Below are positions 1 through 8,891 of a stretch of DNA of 64,000 nt, one piece after another; within the stretch, counting starts at the first letter, position 1; the number at the start of each line of letters is the position of its first letter. The position numbers and the translations under genes are program-made. The stretch is from NCBI RefSeq assembly GCF_020616555.1, contig NZ_CP085173.1:62001-126000 (forward strand). The letters are read 5' to 3'. Source of the stretch: Streptomyces longhuiensis (GTDB lineage: Bacteria; Actinomycetota; Actinomycetes; Streptomycetales; Streptomycetaceae). The notes beneath the pieces are model-generated. The model was not told where the DNA came from and searched no databases. It saw only the letters and a program-made list of their open reading frames with translations.

Positions 1-780
1 GCGGGTCCGCAGGGTGGTGCCGTGCACGGAGGCCCGCTTGAACACGATCTCGGCGAGGTTGAGCTGGCCCTCGAGGCCATTCTGCAGGCCGATGATGACC
101 AGTCGACCGTCGGCCGCCAGGGAGCGCACGTTGCGCTCCAGGTAGTCACCGCCGACGACATCGAGGATCACGTCGTAGGGGCCGTGCTCCGTGAAGTCCT
201 CGGTACGGTAGTCGATCGCCACATCGGCGCCCAGTTCCCGGGCCTGGGCGGCCTTCTCCGCTCCGCCGACCGTCGTGACGACGCGGGCTCCCAGGGCCTT
301 AGCGATCTGGATCGCCATCGTGCCGACACCGCCGGCGCCGCCGTGCACGAGGATCGTCTCGCCGGCCTTCAGGCCCGCGGTCATGACAATGTTGGACCAG
401 ACCGTGGCAGTGACCTCAGGGAGACCCGCCGCCTCTGTCAGTCCGATTCCCTTGGGGATCGTCAGCAGCTGCCCCGCCGGAACGGCGACCTTCTGCGCAT
501 AGCCGCCTCCGGTCAGCAGGGCGCAGACCTCATCGCCCACCTGCCAGCCGGTCACCCCTTCCCCCAGCGCGCTGATACGGCCGGAGACCTCCAGCCCCGG
601 ATACGGCGACCAGCCGGGCTGCAGCGGGTAGAGCCCCCAGCGCTGCATGACGTCCGCCCGGTTCAGAGCGCTGGCCACCACATCGATGACCACCTCACCG
701 GCGGTGGGCGTCGGGTCTTCGACCTCGACCCACTGCAGGACCTCAGGACCACCGTGCTCCGTGATCGATACAGCCTTCAC
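1..780 (-). CDS. NAD(P)H:quinone oxidoreductase-like MDR protein (3' end outside window)
   Basis: Zinc-less medium-chain reductase of the quinone oxidoreductase (PIG3-like) group, expected to reduce quinones or enones with NADPH in the cytosol. The GTG at 780 is preferred because CGGAG lies about 8 bases upstream and the protein opens VKAVSITEHGGPEVL, a typical family start. 260 codons are visible; the family is about 325 residues, so the last fifth is missing. The nucleotide-binding HGGAGGVG is at residues 146-153, and no zinc-ligand cysteine cluster is seen. A 160-base leader separates it from a promoter that carries the 19-bp element shared with the OYE and decarboxylase genes, so it probably belongs to that TetR regulon. 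Confidence 0.88.
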   Translation of the reverse strand, partial: MKAVSITEHGGPEVLQWVEVEDPTPTAGEVVIDVVASALNRADVMQRWGLYPLQPGWSPYPGLEVSGRISALGEGVTGWQVGDEVCALLTGGGYAQKVAVPAGQLLTIPKGIGLTEAAGLPEVTATVWSNIVMTAGLKAGETILVHGGAGGVGTMAIQIAKALGARVVTTVGGAEKAAQARELGADVAIDYRTEDFTEHGPYDVILDVVGGDYLERNVRSLAADGRLVIIGLQNGLEGQLNLAEIVFKRASVHGTTLRTR

Positions 781-942
781 GACAACTCCGTTCCCACAAC
801 TGCGATGAAGGGCTCTTGCGGGGTCTTGGGTACAGGGCGTCCGCGGCATTCCCGCTAGCCGGCCGATGCCGAGCGCGCCGCGAACACGATACCGAGAAGG
901 GGTGAGAATGCCCGCTTCTGTCCATATACACCCGAGAGCCGA

Positions 943-987
943 ATGTTTACATCACATACATTACATCCCCGGAGTGTGCAGTGTCAA
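943..987 (-). promoter_or_regulatory. Promoter plus 19-bp TetR-type operator for the quinone oxidoreductase
   Basis: Read on the minus strand there is TTGACA (987-982), an 18-base spacer and TAATGT (963-958). The element ATGTTTACATCACATACAT (plus strand 943-961) overlaps the -10 and start region. It matches four other copies in the window (5161, 7911, 14283, 14311). Repression by occlusion of RNA polymerase is the inference. Confidence 0.6.
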
Positions 988-1245
988 CATTGGGATTCAG
1001 TACGCTTCCGCGGCGGTCCATGCAGGACCCTGCGCCAACCAAACTGGCGGCGACACCGCGCGACGCCTTTGCGGGTTGCGGGCGAGGCGCCCCATGTCTC
1101 CCCTTCAGGGGCGGTCGGTACTCCTGAGTCTCCGTCAAGTAAGAGCCACGGCAGCCCTCTTGAGACGCAGGACAGGGGGTTCCCGCACTCCAAGTTGGAC
1201 AAATTGCCCAACATGAGCATCGCCCAGCTGCGGGTACGTGGAGTG
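988..1245. other. Intergenic, no gene recognised
   Basis: Upstream region of the quinone oxidoreductase promoter, reaching to the terminator of the MMPL gene. Open frames on both strands lack recognisable domains and ribosome binding sites, and are treated as GC-driven noise. Confidence 0.5.
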
Positions 1246-1294
1246 CGAAAAAGACACCCTGCACCTCCTTGTCCCAAGGGAGGTGCAGGGTGTC
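1246..1294 (-). terminator. Rho-independent terminator of the MMPL gene
   Basis: Perfect 16-bp stem, arms 1253-1268 and 1279-1294, with a 10-base loop. On the minus strand it is followed by five T (A-run at 1248-1252). It lies 56 bases after the MMPL stop codon. Confidence 0.85.
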
Positions 1295-1349
1295 ACCCGA
1301 GGCCGTCGGGCCCCCACGGCAGGGCGGCCTCGGAGATTGGGGGGGGTGT

Positions 1350-3578
1350 TCAGACCCGGGTGGATGCCTTGCGACGCGGGGTCTTCTCGTCGGTTTGCGG
1401 GTGCGCGGCAGGTTCGGCCGGAGCCGCTGCCGGCAGACGCGCGCCTTCGATGTCGACGTCCGGGAGTAGTCGGTCGAGCCAGCGGGGCATGCTCCAGGCA
1501 CGTCGTCCGAGCAGGGCCATGGCGGCGGGCACGAGGGTCATGCGGACGATGAAGGCGTCGACGAACACGCCGATGGCGAGCGCGAAGCCGATGGCCTTGA
1601 CGATCGGGTCCTCGTTGAAGATGAAGCCGCCGAAGACCGCGACCATGATCAGTGCGGCGGCCACGATGACCCGCGCGCTGCTGGATACGCCCTGTGCGAT
1701 CGCCTCGGCCGGATTCTTGCTGTGTTCGTAGTGTTCGCGCATCCGGCTCACGAGGAACACCTCGTAGTCCATGGCGAGACCGAAGAGCACGCCGGTGAGC
1801 AGGACCGGGAGGAAGCTGGTGACCGGTCCGGTGGCTGCCACGTTGAGCAGGCCGTTCAGGTGACCCTGCTGGAAGACCCAGACGGAGGCACCCAGGCTCG
1901 CGCCGACCGAGAGCAGGAAGCCGAGTGCCGCCTTGAGCGGTACCAGGATCGATCGGAAGGCGATGGCCAGCAGGATCAGTGCCAGGAGGACGATGACACC
2001 GATGAACAGGGGCAGTGCTTCGCCGAGCTTGCCTGCGACGTCGATGGCCATGGCCGTCTGTCCGGTGACGTAGAGGGAACCGCCCGTGTCGGCGATCTTG
2101 AGGGCCTGGTCACGCATGCGGTGGACCAGATCGGTCGTGGCCTGAGCGTCGGGGCTCGACTTCGGGACCACCCCCATGACCACGACGCCGCCGGAGGGGC
2201 TGGGTACCGGGCGTGAGACGGCGGCCACGTTCTTGTCCGCGGCCAGCGCACCGCGCAGCTGGGTCACGGTGGCCTGCCGCTGGTTCTGCGGGATGCGCTC
2301 GGTGTCCAGCACGGTGATGAGGGTGGCGTTGAAGCCGGGTCCGAAGCCCTCGGTGAGCAGGTCGTAGCTCTTGTGCTGTGTGCTGGCCTCGGGCTGTGAG
2401 GCGTAGCTGGGCAGGCCAAGACGCAGGTCACGGGCAGGCAGGGCAAGCGCCAGCAGCCCTACGATGCCAGCGAGCAGGACGAGGGCCGGCTTGCGGGTGA
2501 CCGTACGCGCCCAGGCCAGGCCCCAGGCACCGGCGGGGCGGTCCTTGCGCTTGCTCTTCCGCTTGGGGCGGCGCGGGCGCATCCTCTCGCCGAACACTCC
2601 CAGTACCGCCGGAAGCAGGCTGATGGCGACCAGGACAGCGATCAGCACGGTGCCGGCGCCGGCCAGGCCCATGATCGTGAGGAACGGGATGCCGGTGATG
2701 GACAGTGCCGCCAGCGCGATGACGACCGTGGCTCCGGCGAAGACAACCGCGCTGCCGGCTGTGGCGGTGGCGCGTGCGATCGACTCCTCCCAGTCCATCT
2801 CGGGGTCGGAGAGTTGCTCGCGGTGCCGGGAGATGACGAACAGCGCGTAGTCGATCCCGACCGCCAGGCCGATCATCAGCGCCAGCACGGTCGCAGTGCC
2901 TGTCATCTGCACGAAGCCGGAGACGAACAGCGTGCCGAGCACGCCGACGGCCACGCCCAGGAGCGCGGTCACCAGTGGCAGTCCGGCCGCGACGACGGAG
3001 CCGAGCGCGACGGCAAGGATCACGAAGGCGAGGACGACGCCTACCAGTTCCGCCGGGCCTCCTGCCTTGGACTCCGGCAGCATGGCCGAGCCGCCGAGCT
3101 CGACCTGCATCCCGGCATCCCGGAGCGGCTGCACCACGGTGGACAGTTCATCCTTGGCGGACTGCTCGACCTTGGACGCTTCCTCAGCGAAACGGACATC
3201 GGAGTACGCGATGGTCCGGTCGGCCGAGACCGTACCGGCCGAGGTCGGCTGGGAGACGGTGATGACGCCAGGCACCGACGCTGCCTTGCGGAGGACGGCG
3301 TCGAGCGCCTGCTGCTGCGCCGGGTCCGTAACGGTCTTCCCCTCAGGGGCGGCGACGACGATCCGTACGACGCCACCGGCGGCCGGAGGGAACTTCTCCT
3401 TCAGAAGGTCCTGCGCCTGCTGCGCTTCGACACCGGGGACCGTGAACTCCGTGGTCCTCTCCCCGTGAAGGGTCGCTCCCAGGCCTCCGACGACCGTGAG
3501 AAGGACGATCCAAGTGGCTATCACCCAGCGGCGGCGGCGAATCATCCAGCGCGCCCAGGCGTATAGGCGTGAGGCCAT
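1350..3578 (-). CDS. MMPL/RND-family membrane transporter
   Basis: 742-residue integral membrane protein of the MMPL family (drug or lipid export energised by proton flux), full length for the actinobacterial drug-efflux type. It has the usual duplicated layout: an N-terminal helix, a large extracytoplasmic loop (about 30-170), a helix bundle with GLAVGIDYALFVISRHRE (about 235-255), a second loop, then a second bundle with GLAMDYEVFLVSRMREHY (about 600-620). The C-terminal tail is basic. It starts with ATG 150 bases from the divergent TetR gene, with an 18-bp perfect palindrome between them. The substrate is unknown; a toxic lipophilic compound sensed by the TetR is the reasonable guess. Confidence 0.92.
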   Translation of the reverse strand: MASRLYAWARWMIRRRRWVIATWIVLLTVVGGLGATLHGERTTEFTVPGVEAQQAQDLLKEKFPPAAGGVVRIVVAAPEGKTVTDPAQQQALDAVLRKAASVPGVITVSQPTSAGTVSADRTIAYSDVRFAEEASKVEQSAKDELSTVVQPLRDAGMQVELGGSAMLPESKAGGPAELVGVVLAFVILAVALGSVVAAGLPLVTALLGVAVGVLGTLFVSGFVQMTGTATVLALMIGLAVGIDYALFVISRHREQLSDPEMDWEESIARATATAGSAVVFAGATVVIALAALSITGIPFLTIMGLAGAGTVLIAVLVAISLLPAVLGVFGERMRPRRPKRKSKRKDRPAGAWGLAWARTVTRKPALVLLAGIVGLLALALPARDLRLGLPSYASQPEASTQHKSYDLLTEGFGPGFNATLITVLDTERIPQNQRQATVTQLRGALAADKNVAAVSRPVPSPSGGVVVMGVVPKSSPDAQATTDLVHRMRDQALKIADTGGSLYVTGQTAMAIDVAGKLGEALPLFIGVIVLLALILLAIAFRSILVPLKAALGFLLSVGASLGASVWVFQQGHLNGLLNVAATGPVTSFLPVLLTGVLFGLAMDYEVFLVSRMREHYEHSKNPAEAIAQGVSSSARVIVAAALIMVAVFGGFIFNEDPIVKAIGFALAIGVFVDAFIVRMTLVPAAMALLGRRAWSMPRWLDRLLPDVDIEGARLPAAAPAEPAAHPQTDEKTPRRKASTRV

Positions 3579-3630
3579 CGAACATTCCTAACCGGTCGAA
3601 ATTCTGATCAATGGGAGCTGAAGGCATATA

Positions 3631-3671
3631 TGCGTGGTGGAGGAGTCAGAGCGGGTCACCTCCACCACGCA
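3631..3671 (-). promoter_or_regulatory. 13-bp inverted repeat in the leader of the MMPL gene
   Basis: Perfect arms 3631-3643 and 3659-3671 with a 15-base loop, about 53 bases upstream of the MMPL start. If transcription starts near the 3689-3706 palindrome, this forms a hairpin in the 5' leader. No T-run follows, so a pause, attenuator or second binding site are all possible. Confidence 0.45.
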
Positions 3672-3688
3672 CTGCACAGTAACGCATT

Positions 3689-3706
3689 TTTACAGTCGAC
3701 TGTAAA
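3689..3706. promoter_or_regulatory. 18-bp perfect palindromic operator between tetR and MMPL genes
   Basis: TTTACAGTCGACTGTAAA is fully self-complementary and sits 26 bases before the TetR start in the divergent region. Position and symmetry are typical of an autoregulatory TetR operator that also controls the efflux gene. Confidence 0.75.
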
Positions 3707-3732
3707 TTAACTACCGGTGGTAAGCTCCCGGC

Positions 3733-4302
3733 ATGACGGGTGCCAGCCTCAGGGAACGCAGCAAGGCTCGACGCAGGGAAGCGATCCTCACCGCCGCTTA
3801 CGAGCTGTTCGCCGAGCGGGGCTTCGACGCCACGAGCATCGCCGACATCGCCGAAGCGGCCGAGGTCTCGCCGCGCACGGTCACGCTGTATTTCCCGACC
3901 AAGCTGGAACTGGCGATGGCGCACTTCAACGCATTCGTTGACCAGCTGGCCGCAGCGCTGCACGCCAGACCTGCCGGGCAGGGCATCCTCGACACCGTGG
4001 AGCAGTGGCTGCGCGAACAGGCGGAGTCCCCGGACAAGTTCGACGGGCTCCACGACCGGATGCTCCAGTCCAACCCTCAGCTCAAGGGGCTCTGCCGGGG
4101 CCGGCTGACCGACGTCGTCCAGGACGGTGCCCGGCTCCTCGCCGAAGAACAAGGCTGGCGCCCCGACGATTTCGCCCCGCGCATCCTGGCGGCCACCGTG
4201 GCAAGCGTGATCGGTGAGCTGACGCACCGATCCGAGCCGGGTGATCTGGAGGTCGCCATGACCTTCATCCGCGCCGCGGCCGCCACGCTGGAGCCAGGCT
4301 GA
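3733..4302 (+). CDS. TetR-family regulator of the MMPL exporter
   Basis: 189 residues, normal for the family. Residues 13-60 form the TetR_N helix-turn-helix (AILTAAYELFAERGFDATSI followed by ADIAEAAEVSPRTVTLYF). The C-terminal part is a variable ligand-binding helical domain. The ATG at 3733 is the only start before the conserved domain; no clear Shine-Dalgarno is present, so the transcript may be leaderless. It is divergent from the MMPL gene across a perfect palindrome, so local autorepression and control of efflux are inferred. Confidence 0.9.
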   Translation: MTGASLRERSKARRREAILTAAYELFAERGFDATSIADIAEAAEVSPRTVTLYFPTKLELAMAHFNAFVDQLAAALHARPAGQGILDTVEQWLREQAESPDKFDGLHDRMLQSNPQLKGLCRGRLTDVVQDGARLLAEEQGWRPDDFAPRILAATVASVIGELTHRSEPGDLEVAMTFIRAAAATLEPG

Positions 4303-4339
4303 TCCGACCCGGCTCCCCCACGCCGACTTCACCCCCCTC

Positions 4340-4684
4340 CTACCTGCAGTTCGCCGAGGGCTGCTTCCTCACCCGCGACGGCATGAAGTGGTTCTGGGAC
4401 GCCTACACCACCGACCTCGCCCCGCGCGCCGAACACCACGCCCCCTGCAGGCCACCCTCGACCAGCTCAAGGGCCTGGCGACGACCCTGGTCATCACCGA
4501 CGAGGCCGACGCCCTGCGCGACGAGGGCGAGCAGTACGCCAACAAGCTCGACGTCACCTCCGTCCGCGTCGCGGGCATGGTCCACGACTTCCTCTTCCTG
4601 GACGGCCTCCGCAACACCCGCGCCGCCAACATCGCGCGCTAGCTCGCCATCGACGCCCTCAGAACCGCACTCCACGACGACTGA
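4340..4684 (+). pseudogene. Esterase (alpha/beta hydrolase) C-terminal remnant
   Basis: The decayed last third of an HSL-type esterase closely resembling the intact gene at 20654-21616. It shows FAEGCFLTRDGMKWFWDAYT, then after a frameshift near 4445 LQATLDQLKGLATTLVITDE and MVHDFLF with the catalytic Asp and His regions. A TAG at 4640-4642 interrupts it before LAIDALRTALHDD and the old stop. The nucleophile half is absent. Confidence 0.8.
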
Positions 4685-4943
4685 CACACCCCGCGCTTCT
4701 CTGCGCATGAAGACACGAAGCTGAGCGCGCCAGCGGCATCGCCAGCGGCACCGACGGGCCCGGACTGCTTTCAGCCGAGCCACCGGCCCCGGCCTAGAGA
4801 GCCAACTCCGAAAAGGTCCTCCACGACTGCCTGCTCTGCCTTGCAGCCTCACCGCCAGCCAACCCCGAAGGCCCCGCCCTATGCGCGAGCGGCGGAGACG
4901 CGAACCTGGGTGGCGACAGCACCGGGATGGAAGGCGCAGGGGG

Positions 4944-5145
4944 TCAGGGCCAGATGCCGAGCTCGCGGCATCCCTCAGCGGCGGCAAGAACATCGTGGCC
5001 CGTGCAGTGGCGAAAGAGACTGTCGCCGAGACGCCGCCCCGTCGGGCGACCGCACACCGGGACGCCCTCCCCCGGCGGGCTCCCGCGCGGCCCGCAGCCA
5101 GGCCGCGCAGGCCCCACGGTGACACGGGCCGCCCGTCTGCGACAT
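4944..5145 (-). pseudogene. Decayed copy of the TetR gene found intact at 14345
   Basis: Starts MSQTGGPCHRG (compare MSQAGGYHHGD) with AACLRAARE-like sequence. After frameshifts it shows VARRGGVSAT and then FRHCTGHDVLAAAEGCREL, matching successive parts of the intact helix-turn-helix. The start codon lies 15 bases from the 19-bp element at 5161, the same spacing as in the intact locus, so this is the homologous divergent partner of the OYE gene at 5240. It cannot make a regulator. Confidence 0.8.
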
Positions 5146-5160
5146 ACCCCACACCCCTCG

Positions 5161-5197
5161 ATGTTTACGATGATTACATTCATGCCCTAATGTAAAT
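5161..5197. promoter_or_regulatory. Operator and promoter region of OYE copy 1
   Basis: Contains the 19-bp element ATGTTTACGATGATTACAT (5161-5179). An overlapping inverted repeat follows: ATTACATT (5173-5180) and AATGTAAA (5189-5196). TAATGT (5188-5193) is a plausible -10 with a weak TTTACG -35 18 bases upstream. Orientation and spacing match the right-hand element of the intact tetR locus (14311-14329). Confidence 0.65.
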
Positions 5198-5239
5198 GGT
5201 GCACACATCGTGAGTGATCGAGATGAAAGAGAGAACGGG

Positions 5240-6484
5240 ATGACCAGCGAGCTGTTCTCGCCACTGACCCTGCGCTCCGGGCAGGTCCTGAAGAACCGGA
5301 TCGCGAAGGCGGCCATGGAGGAGAACATGGCCGGCGACGGCCAGCTCCCCGACTGGCAGTTGCTGTCGCTGTACCAGCACTGGGCCACTGGCGGCACCGG
5401 CCTGCTGATCACCGGCAACGTCATGGTCCACGCCGAGGCACTGACCGGCCCCGCCGGCGTCGTCCTCGACAAGGATGCACCCCTGGAGCCGTTCGCCGAC
5501 TGGGCGAAGGCAGCCAAGTCCGGCGGTGGTGCGATCTGGATGCAGATCAACCACCCCGGCCGCCAGGTGGCATCCGACATGCCCGGCGTCGTGTGGGGCC
5601 CCTCCGACGTCGGCGTCTCCCTGGGCAAGCACAGCAGCCGCTTCGGCCGCCCCACCGCCATGACCCCGAAGCAGATCAAGGACACCGTGACCCGGTATGC
5701 GGTGACCGCGCGACGCGCCGAGGAAGCTGGCTTCGACGGCGTCGAGGTCCATGCCGCACACGGCTACCTCCTCTCTCAGTTCCTCTCACCCTTGGTCAAC
5801 AAGCGCACCGACCGGTGGGGCGGATCGCTGGAGAACCGGGCCCGGATGCTGCTGGACATCGTCCGCGCCGTCCGCGCCGCGGTCTCGCCCTCCTTCGCCG
5901 TCGCGGTGAAGCTCAACTCCGCCGACTTCCAGCGCGGAGGCTTCGACGCCGACGACGCCCGACAGGTGATCGAGATGCTCGAACCGCTCGGTGTCGACCT
6001 GGTCGAACTCTCCGGCGGCAGCTACGAAAGCCCCGCGATGACCGGCCGCCCCGCCGACAACCGCACCCAGGCCCGCGAGGCCTACTTCCTCGACCTCGCC
6101 AAGGACCTCGTCAAGACCAGCCCCATCCCGCTGATGCTCACCGGCGGCATCACCCGGCGCGCGACAGCCGACAAGGTCCTCGACAGCGGCGTGGCGGTGG
6201 TCGGTATGGGCACCGCCCTCGCCATCACCCCCGACCTTCCCTCACGTTGGCGCCAGGGCCGCGAGGCCGACCGTCACATGCGTCCGGTGACCTGGTCCGA
6301 CAAGGCCCTCGCCTCGACCGCCAGCATGGCTCAGGTCCGCCACCAGATGCGCCGCATCGCCCGCGGCAGCAACCCCAAGCCCGGCACCCACCCGGCGATC
6401 GCCCTGATCTCCGAGCGCCGCAAGCAGCGAGTGGCCCTGCGCAGCTACCGCGCCTGGCTGTCGAAGTCCCAGGCAGCGGCCTAA
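5240..6484 (+). CDS. Old Yellow Enzyme-type NADH:flavin oxidoreductase, copy 1
   Basis: FMN-dependent TIM-barrel ene-reductase, about 414 residues from the ATG at 5240. A GTG at 5210 is possible, but MTSELFSPL is the start conserved with the second copy and has GAGAGA upstream. Family signatures are KNRIAKAAMEENMA (FMN side), IWMQINHPGRQ, and HAAHGYLLSQFLSPLVNKRT with His171 and His174 as the expected substrate-binding pair. There is no C-terminal 2,4-dienoyl-CoA-reductase FAD/NAD domain. It is paralogous to 13000-14250 with a nearly identical central section. Expected role: reduction of electrophilic enones. Control by the TetR encoded at 14345 is inferred from the shared operator. Confidence 0.92.
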   Translation: MTSELFSPLTLRSGQVLKNRIAKAAMEENMAGDGQLPDWQLLSLYQHWATGGTGLLITGNVMVHAEALTGPAGVVLDKDAPLEPFADWAKAAKSGGGAIWMQINHPGRQVASDMPGVVWGPSDVGVSLGKHSSRFGRPTAMTPKQIKDTVTRYAVTARRAEEAGFDGVEVHAAHGYLLSQFLSPLVNKRTDRWGGSLENRARMLLDIVRAVRAAVSPSFAVAVKLNSADFQRGGFDADDARQVIEMLEPLGVDLVELSGGSYESPAMTGRPADNRTQAREAYFLDLAKDLVKTSPIPLMLTGGITRRATADKVLDSGVAVVGMGTALAITPDLPSRWRQGREADRHMRPVTWSDKALASTASMAQVRHQMRRIARGSNPKPGTHPAIALISERRKQRVALRSYRAWLSKSQAAA

Positions 6485-6489
6485 GAACC

Positions 6490-6544
6490 GCCGATGGCGC
6501 CTGAGCGCGTGGCCCGCCCCTGCCGCGCGTGAGGCGCCATCGGC
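6490..6544 (+). terminator. Terminator hairpin after OYE copy 1
   Basis: Perfect 13-bp arms 6490-6502 and 6532-6544, six bases past the stop codon, with further GC pairing inside the loop. There is no T-run, as is common in high-GC actinomycetes. Confidence 0.6.
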
Positions 6545-6823
6545 TTCGCCTTCCTGCCGGTCGCCGACGATCAGCGCCTTCTGTACCAGGATGCCCCCTA
6601 CGCCGAGGCCCTTGGTCAAGTGAGGTACTCCCGCTGAACCATGCACGAATGCCGACTACTTCGGGCGGCGCGGCACCAGGACCACCTGGACGACAGCAGC
6701 CCGCCTGGGGAGTTGACGCAAAAGCGTGAGCGGCGTTGCGCTTCATCCGGGCGGCGAGGTGCACCCAACGGGCACAGACGGGGCGTTCAGAGATCATCCC
6801 CACCCGGACAGAGAGACACGAAG
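6545..6823. other. Intergenic, nothing recognised
   Basis: No conserved frame, repeat or promoter-like pair was found on either strand. Confidence 0.4.
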
Positions 6824-7207
6824 ATGGCAGAACCGATCCAGAACCTTGGTGGGCAGGAGGATCTGGAAGACCCCGCAGCACAGGATCCTGCGCGTGCACC
6901 CGACGGCCGGACCGTGCCGTACCGGCACCATGTCCAGCAACTCAGAGGCATCCACACCGCATCGCTGAAGGCCTCTGCGCATTCGGTGCCGGTACTCTCG
7001 GATCCTGTCTTCGCGCTCGATCAGGACATGAATGAGCAGCGGTCGGGCGTCAACGAGACACCGGCTTCCGCCGCCCCTGCGGAACCGTTGCCCACCGAGC
7101 CTGATGAAGAAAGGCCGCTCGAGCCGGCAGCCCTGCCTGGAACTGTGACCACCGTGTGGTCCAGCATCCTCTCCACCGCGTTCCGCCGACTCCGAGAGGG
7201 CCGGTAG
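6824..7207 (+). CDS. Hypothetical small protein
   Basis: 127 codons beginning MAEPIQNLGGQEDLEDPAAQ, rich in Pro, Ala, Glu and Asp with a more basic end (STAFRRLREGR). The Shine-Dalgarno is weak (GAGAGACACGAAG) and third-position GC is only moderate, so the gene is uncertain. No domain is recognised. The acidic, disordered-looking composition and lone position give no functional hint. Confidence 0.3.
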   Translation: MAEPIQNLGGQEDLEDPAAQDPARAPDGRTVPYRHHVQQLRGIHTASLKASAHSVPVLSDPVFALDQDMNEQRSGVNETPASAAPAEPLPTEPDEERPLEPAALPGTVTTVWSSILSTAFRRLREGR

Positions 7208-7337
7208 GGGCTGCCTACGGACAAGAGCGTCCGTACACGGCGCGGCCATCGCGCCCTTCTGGCGGCGCAGTTACTCTCGGCGGGCGCGGTTCTCACGAAG
7301 GCCCGGGTTCCTCGCTGAAGCCTCGGCGCGGCATGCA

Positions 7338-7778
7338 TCAGGTCCCACCGTCCCATCCCTCTCTTCGGAGGGAATCCCCACCTTTAGGTGGGGCGGGAAT
7401 CCGATTTGAGGACCGCTCCGACCCGGTCCACGACGGACGTTTCGGCTGCTCGATGTATTGACGGACGATCGCCAGCGGCGCTCCGCCGCAGCTTCCGGCG
7501 AAGTACGAACGGGACCAGAACACCGAGCCCATCCCGATCCGGTTGATCCGGCCGCACTCGGCGCGCAGGTAGTGGGAGTTGACGCGCTTGAGACGGTTGA
7601 TCAGTTCCGAGAGCGCGACCTTCGGCGGATGGTGCACCAGGTGGTGCACGTGATCAGTCTCGCCGTTGAACTGGCGCAGCTCTACCTCGAAGCCGTCACA
7701 CACCTCCCGCATGATCTCTTCGCACCGCTTGAGCATTGCGTTGCCGAAGACGCCCTTGCGGTACCTGGTGACGCTCCC
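7338..7778 (-). pseudogene. IS200/IS605-type TnpA transposase remnant
   Basis: The open frame begins directly after a TGA at 7779-7781, so about 30 N-terminal residues are lost. What remains is typical of small Y1 transposases: VTRYRKGVFGNAMLKRCEEI, the HUH motif as DHVHHLVHHPP, FWSRSYFAGSCGGAPL, and VRQYIEQ with the nucleophilic tyrosine. The frame runs past the normal end into flanking sequence. No TnpB partner is present, so the element is dead. Confidence 0.8.
7376..7393. repeat. Subterminal hairpin of the IS200/IS605 remnant
   Basis: CCCCACCTTTAGGTGGGG forms a 7-bp stem with a TTTA loop at the 3' side of the tnpA remnant, as expected of the imperfect palindromes used as ends by this family. 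Confidence 0.6.
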
Positions 7779-7880
7779 TCAGGGGTACGACTCCCCCGCT
7801 CAGGCCCCCCGGCTGCAGGCACTGGAGCGCCCCTGTCATCGACCGTCGAGAGTCGTTCGTAGAATCCCCGCACCCCATTG

Positions 7881-7929
7881 TTGACAGTGCATACATAGCG
7901 CCCTATAGTCATGTGTACACCGCTTACAT
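7881..7929 (+). promoter_or_regulatory. Consensus-like promoter with 19-bp operator ahead of the decarboxylase gene
   Basis: TTGACA (7881-7886), 17-base spacer, TATAGT (7904-7909). Directly downstream is ATGTGTACACCGCTTACAT (7911-7929), matching the TetR element at four other sites. A weaker inverted half site GTGCATACAT lies at 7887-7896, so the -10 box is bracketed by the two. Confidence 0.75.
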
Positions 7930-7949
7930 GAGAGTGAGGAACCCTCGCC

Positions 7950-8870
7950 ATGTCTTCAACGCAGAAGGACGCCGTCAAGGTCAGCCTGGGCGGCCGTGAG
8001 GTCACGGTCCCCAAGGGCGGCCTGTACGACCGCTACCGAATGAACCCCAACCTCGACGAGATCGCCCGCGACCCCCGCGTCAGCAGCGTGGACTTCTTCC
8101 GCCAGTTGCCCAAGATCAAGGTCGACTCTCCGATCGGTTCCACGCTCACCCCGAACTTCTACTACACGATGTCCACCGCCCGGCTCACGATGGTCGCGCC
8201 GACCCGTGCGATCCGCAGCCGTCTGCCCGAGGAGCTCTCGCCGCTGGAGATCACGCCGGGCCTCGGCCTGGTTTCGGTCATGTTCTTCCGCTATGACGTG
8301 TGCGACATCGACTTCTACACCGAAGCGGCCGTCGGCATTGCCGTCAAGCCCGCCCGGCACGGAAAGCTCGGCTTCTTCGACCTCGTCTCCGGCCTGAAGA
8401 ACGAACACCTCGACTCCTACGTGCTGTCGCTGCCGGTGAACACGGACATCGCCCAGGTCCGCGGCCACGACGGCTACGGCTTCCCCAAGTGGGTCACCGG
8501 GCTCGACGTCGACATCAACGACCACCGGACGAGCGCCAGTGTGGCCAACGACGCCGGCGGAGTCGACCTGTCTCTCCTGGCGAACACCCCCTCCCAGAAG
8601 GCCTATGTGAGCGGGGAGCGCGTCAGCTCGCTCACCTCGTACACGACGATCAACGGCGCGTGGCACTCCACCATGAACCAGACCAACGTGCTGAACGCCG
8701 GCACGACGCGCAGCACCAGCGGCATCACCCTCCACCTCGGTGAGGGCCGCATGTCCAACGACCTGCGGTCGCTCAAGCCGAAGCGGACCATCCAGTTCGA
8801 CGTCATGACCGAAGGCCAGGCCGCCCTCCACATGCCGGTGCCCACCTCGGTCCGGAGCCGGAACAAGTAG
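7950..8870 (+). CDS. Acetoacetate decarboxylase-family protein
   Basis: 306 residues of the ADC fold. GHDGYGFPKWVTG carries the lysine (Lys180) that corresponds to the Schiff-base lysine region of acetoacetate decarboxylase. The body is unbroken and near the family length. Many homologues act on substrates other than acetoacetate, some without decarboxylation, so the reaction is not fixed by sequence alone. GAGTGAGGA precedes the ATG. The aldehyde dehydrogenase gene follows after 21 bases, so the two form an operon under the promoter at 7881. Confidence 0.85.
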   Translation: MSSTQKDAVKVSLGGREVTVPKGGLYDRYRMNPNLDEIARDPRVSSVDFFRQLPKIKVDSPIGSTLTPNFYYTMSTARLTMVAPTRAIRSRLPEELSPLEITPGLGLVSVMFFRYDVCDIDFYTEAAVGIAVKPARHGKLGFFDLVSGLKNEHLDSYVLSLPVNTDIAQVRGHDGYGFPKWVTGLDVDINDHRTSASVANDAGGVDLSLLANTPSQKAYVSGERVSSLTSYTTINGAWHSTMNQTNVLNAGTTRSTSGITLHLGEGRMSNDLRSLKPKRTIQFDVMTEGQAALHMPVPTSVRSRNK

Positions 8871-8891
8871 CAGCAGCAAGGAGTCCGTACC

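Noticed and set aside
743..931. A 62-codon minus-strand frame in the leader of the quinone reductase
   Set aside because: It could be a leader peptide, but it overlaps the reductase start, has no Shine-Dalgarno and no recognisable features.
4403..5152. A 249-codon minus-strand frame over the esterase remnant
   Set aside because: Only its first part overlaps the decayed tetR; the remainder is Arg/Gly-rich translation of debris.
5593..6504. A 303-codon frame overlapping OYE copy 1
   Set aside because: Arg/Pro/His-rich +1 shadow of the OYE gene, repeated over the second copy (13247-13675).
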